From Marinobacterium sp. xm-d-530 (GTDB taxonomy: Bacteria; Pseudomonadota; Gammaproteobacteria; Pseudomonadales; Balneatricaceae), in NCBI GenBank assembly GCA_949499045.1, contig CATEEE010000021.1, positions 1-7,204 on the forward strand: a stretch of DNA of 7,204 nt. The letters run 5' to 3'. The notes beneath the pieces are model-generated. The model made no database searches. It saw only the letters and a program-made list of their open reading frames with translations, and was not told where the DNA came from. Shown here piece by piece: positions 5,052-7,204 of the stretch (position 1 is its first letter; each line of letters begins with the position of its first letter). The translations under genes were made by a program, and so were the position numbers.

Positions 5052-7204
5052 TTAATCCCTTGGGCCTGCCGGAGCCATAACTTCTCGCTGACCGTTTGAT
5101 CCTGGTGGCGAAACAACGCCCGCCACCTCCATCGTTTCGATCATTCTGGCAGCACGGTTGTAACCAATTTTTAGCTTACGTTGTACGGAGGAGATAGACG
5201 CTTTACGAGTCTCCAATACAAAGGCGACCGCCTCGTCATAGAGAGGGTCGGCTTCATCATCAAACAGGCTACCGCCCCCACCCGCTGCAGCGCCACCCTC
5301 GGCTTCACCGTTTAAAATGGCATCGATAAATTCAGGCTCACCCAAAGCCTTCCACGCCTCAACCACACGGTGAACCTCATCATCACTGACAAACGCGCCG
5401 TGAACACGATTGGGCACACTGGTACCAGCAGGAAGGTAGAGCATATCGCCGTTACCTAACAAGTTCTCAGCACCTGATTGATCAAGTATGGTTCTAGAAT
5501 CAATTTTTGATGAAACTTGAAAACCAATTCGCGTCGGCACGTTCGCCTTAATCAAGCCCGTAATAACATCCACAGATGGGCGCTGAGTTGCAAGGATCAA
5601 ATGGATACCAGCGGCACGCGCCTTTTGGGCGATTCGAGCGATCAACTCTTCGACTTTTTTACCGACAATCATCATCATGTCGGCGAACTCATCAATCACG
5701 ACCACAATGTAAGGGAGTGGCTGCAGTTCTGGCGCAGGATCGGTTGGGGAAAGCCCCTGTTCCATTGGATTCCATAGAGGATCTCGTAAAGGCTCACCGG
5801 CAGCGGCCGCCTCACGCACCTTATCATTGAATCCAGCAATGTTTCGCACACCCACTTTCGCCATCAAACGGTAACGATCTTCCATCTCAGCCACACACCA
5901 ACGCAGACCACCGGCCGCCTCTTTCATGTCGGTAATCACCGGAGTCAAAAGATGTGGAATGCCATCATATATGGAGAGCTCAAGCATCTTAGGGTCGACC
6001 AGCATTAAGCGAAGCTCTTCAGGGGTCGCCTTATAAAGAAGGCTCAGAAGCATGGCGTTCACACCGACCGATTTACCGGAACCGGTTGTACCCGCAACGA
6101 GAAGGTGAGGCATTTTGGCAAGGTTGGCCACAACAGGGTTGCCGGCAATGTCATTACCCAGCGCGAGTGTCAATTTAGAGGCTGCACCAAGATAAGGTTT
6201 TGAATTTAGCACCTCGGAGAGACGAACCATCTGGCGAGAGTGGTTTGGTATTTCAATACCCATCACAGACTTACCAGGAATCACTTCAACCACACGCACG
6301 GCACTGACGGCCATAGAGCGCGCTAAGTCTTTAGCAAGATTCGAAATCTTGCTTGCTTTAACACCGGGAGCCGGTTGAATTTCAAAACGAGTAATGACCG
6401 GTCCGGGATTAACCTCAACCACTTCAGCCACAACAGCAAAGTCTTTTAACTTCTGCTCAAGAAGACGAGAGAGATGCTCCACCTCCTCTTCCGTATAACC
6501 CTGATCCGTCTGAATTTCGGGTGGATCAAGCAGATCAAGACTTGGAATTTTAACCTTAGGCTTCACAGTGGCCTTAGGTTTAACCGGCTCAGCATCATCG
6601 TCGCTATCTAAAGGTTTATGAGTCTCTGATAGCGGCACAATTTTAGGTGATTTCTTCTCAGCAGGGTCGCTATTTGGCGAATCAAATACCGATTTAGAGG
6701 CTGGTTTCACCTCTGCACTCTCTGGCCTGGCCTCAACATCCCCAGACAGATCGTCCATGGTCTTGATCTCAAGGGGTTTAGATCGAGAAGAGTCAAACGA
6801 AGGCTCTCCGAAATCGACCACAGGAAGTGACTCCATCTCATCAGGCTCAACTTCAAAATCAGGTTCTAGACGTTGCATTGAAGCTCTTTTTGCGACTCGA
6901 ACTTCCATTGGTCGCTCTGTGACGTTGGATGGTTGAGCCTCCTCTTCACCCTTAGCAAAAAGACTCAACCAGAGTTTTTCTAAACCACCCCCAATTGCAT
7001 CTAACACCTGACGCCAGCTTGAATCAACGTAGAGCGTTACACCGATCAACAGTGCAACCCACAACACAATGGTCGCACCTGGCACGTTCAACCAACGAAC
7101 CGCAAAATCACCCAGAGCTTGACCGGAAATCCCGCCTGCGGAAAAAGGCAGACCAAGATCAGCATTACTGATATGAATAGAGGCTAAACAAGAGGCCGAA
7201 AGAA
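5052..7204 (-). CDS. ftsK: FtsK: DNA translocase of cell division (C-terminal 716 residues; 5' end outside window)
   Basis: FtsK is anchored in the division septum and pumps chromosome ends toward the dif site, where it activates XerCD dimer resolution. The frame is open to the right edge, so only the N-terminal part is missing. Using window residues (1 = Leu codon at 7200-7202), residues 16-62 carry the end of the membrane domain: LGLPFSAGGISGQALGD and a last transmembrane helix near VPGATIVLWVALLIGVTLYV. Residues about 85-230 are a low-complexity Pro/Glu/Asp/Ser/Lys linker, much shorter than the E. coli one. The motor follows, with Walker A GTTGSGKS (371-378) and Walker B VVVIDEFAD (500-508), then ATQRPSVDVITG (538-549). 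After a Gly/Ala-rich hinge (634-645), the winged-helix gamma domain (about 652-711, DPLYDEAV...KIGYNRAARMIETME...REVMAP) should read KOPS sites and touch XerD. A TTG at 7089-7091 is internal and is not the start. The stop is four bases before lolA. Confidence 0.97.
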   Translation of the reverse strand, partial: LSASCLASIHISNADLGLPFSAGGISGQALGDFAVRWLNVPGATIVLWVALLIGVTLYVDSSWRQVLDAIGGGLEKLWLSLFAKGEEEAQPSNVTERPMEVRVAKRASMQRLEPDFEVEPDEMESLPVVDFGEPSFDSSRSKPLEIKTMDDLSGDVEARPESAEVKPASKSVFDSPNSDPAEKKSPKIVPLSETHKPLDSDDDAEPVKPKATVKPKVKIPSLDLLDPPEIQTDQGYTEEEVEHLSRLLEQKLKDFAVVAEVVEVNPGPVITRFEIQPAPGVKASKISNLAKDLARSMAVSAVRVVEVIPGKSVMGIEIPNHSRQMVRLSEVLNSKPYLGAASKLTLALGNDIAGNPVVANLAKMPHLLVAGTTGSGKSVGVNAMLLSLLYKATPEELRLMLVDPKMLELSIYDGIPHLLTPVITDMKEAAGGLRWCVAEMEDRYRLMAKVGVRNIAGFNDKVREAAAAGEPLRDPLWNPMEQGLSPTDPAPELQPLPYIVVVIDEFADMMMIVGKKVEELIARIAQKARAAGIHLILATQRPSVDVITGLIKANVPTRIGFQVSSKIDSRTILDQSGAENLLGNGDMLYLPAGTSVPNRVHGAFVSDDEVHRVVEAWKALGEPEFIDAILNGEAEGGAAAGGGGSLFDDEADPLYDEAVAFVLETRKASISSVQRKLKIGYNRAARMIETMEVAGVVSPPGSNGQREVMAPAGPRD
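5056..5061 (-). promoter_or_regulatory. Ribosome binding site that decides the lolA start
   Basis: The minus strand reads AAGGGA, eight bases before the lolA ATG at 5045-5047. It lies inside the last codon of ftsK and the one before it, with the ftsK TAA stop (5052-5054) between this site and the lolA start. Ribosomes ending ftsK would therefore sit over the site, which suggests coupled or re-initiating translation. It supports the short lolA start over the in-frame ATG at 5114-5116. Confidence 0.65.

Noticed and set aside
5048..5116. A 23-residue N-terminal extension of lolA from the ATG at 5114-5116
   Set aside because: It would place charged residues before the signal peptide and overlap ftsK by 65 bases, while the ATG at 5045-5047 has a good ribosome site and begins a standard signal peptide.
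5517..5830. Two plus-strand open frames inside the ftsK motor region
   Set aside because: They are antisense to the conserved ATPase core and have no independent support.
7089..7091. TTG as the ftsK start codon
   Set aside because: The frame stays open upstream to the window edge and those residues carry conserved FtsK membrane-domain sequence, so the TTG encodes an internal leucine.

Overview
The window is a compact block of housekeeping genes, all on the minus strand, from a gammaproteobacterium. The order ftsK-lolA-rarA-(crcB)-serS is a known gammaproteobacterial arrangement; E. coli has ftsK-lolA-rarA-serS. By eye the GC content is near 50 % and even across the window. The protein sequences and the presence of crcB between rarA and serS suggest a marine lineage such as the Oceanospirillales (Neptunomonas/Amphritea/Marinobacterium type). 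That placement is an inference, not a proof.

In transcription order, from the right edge to the left, the window holds: the 3' part of ftsK (DNA translocase, N-terminus outside the window); lolA (periplasmic lipoprotein carrier); rarA (AAA+ replication-recombination ATPase); crcB (fluoride channel); serS (seryl-tRNA synthetase); ubiF (ubiquinone C6-hydroxylase); and, after a 61-base gap with a promoter-like sequence, the first 29 codons of a secreted protein that runs off the left edge. Junctions from ftsK to ubiF are very tight: a 4-base gap, a 4-base ATGA overlap, a 1-base TGATG overlap, then gaps of 22 and 20 bases. Six genes therefore look like one transcription unit with translational coupling at its first three junctions.

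The genes are not one pathway. They cover chromosome segregation (ftsK), envelope lipoprotein sorting (lolA), replication-fork maintenance (rarA), fluoride export (crcB), translation (serS) and respiratory quinone synthesis (ubiF). The shared logic appears to be co-expression of core functions.

I see no mobile element, CRISPR array, RNA gene, riboswitch, strong terminator or foreign-looking island, and no evidence of a new biological system. The most interesting details are a LolA in which the position equivalent to the functionally important E. coli Arg43 is glycine, an unidentified exported protein at the left edge with its own candidate promoter, and ubiF placed directly behind serS.
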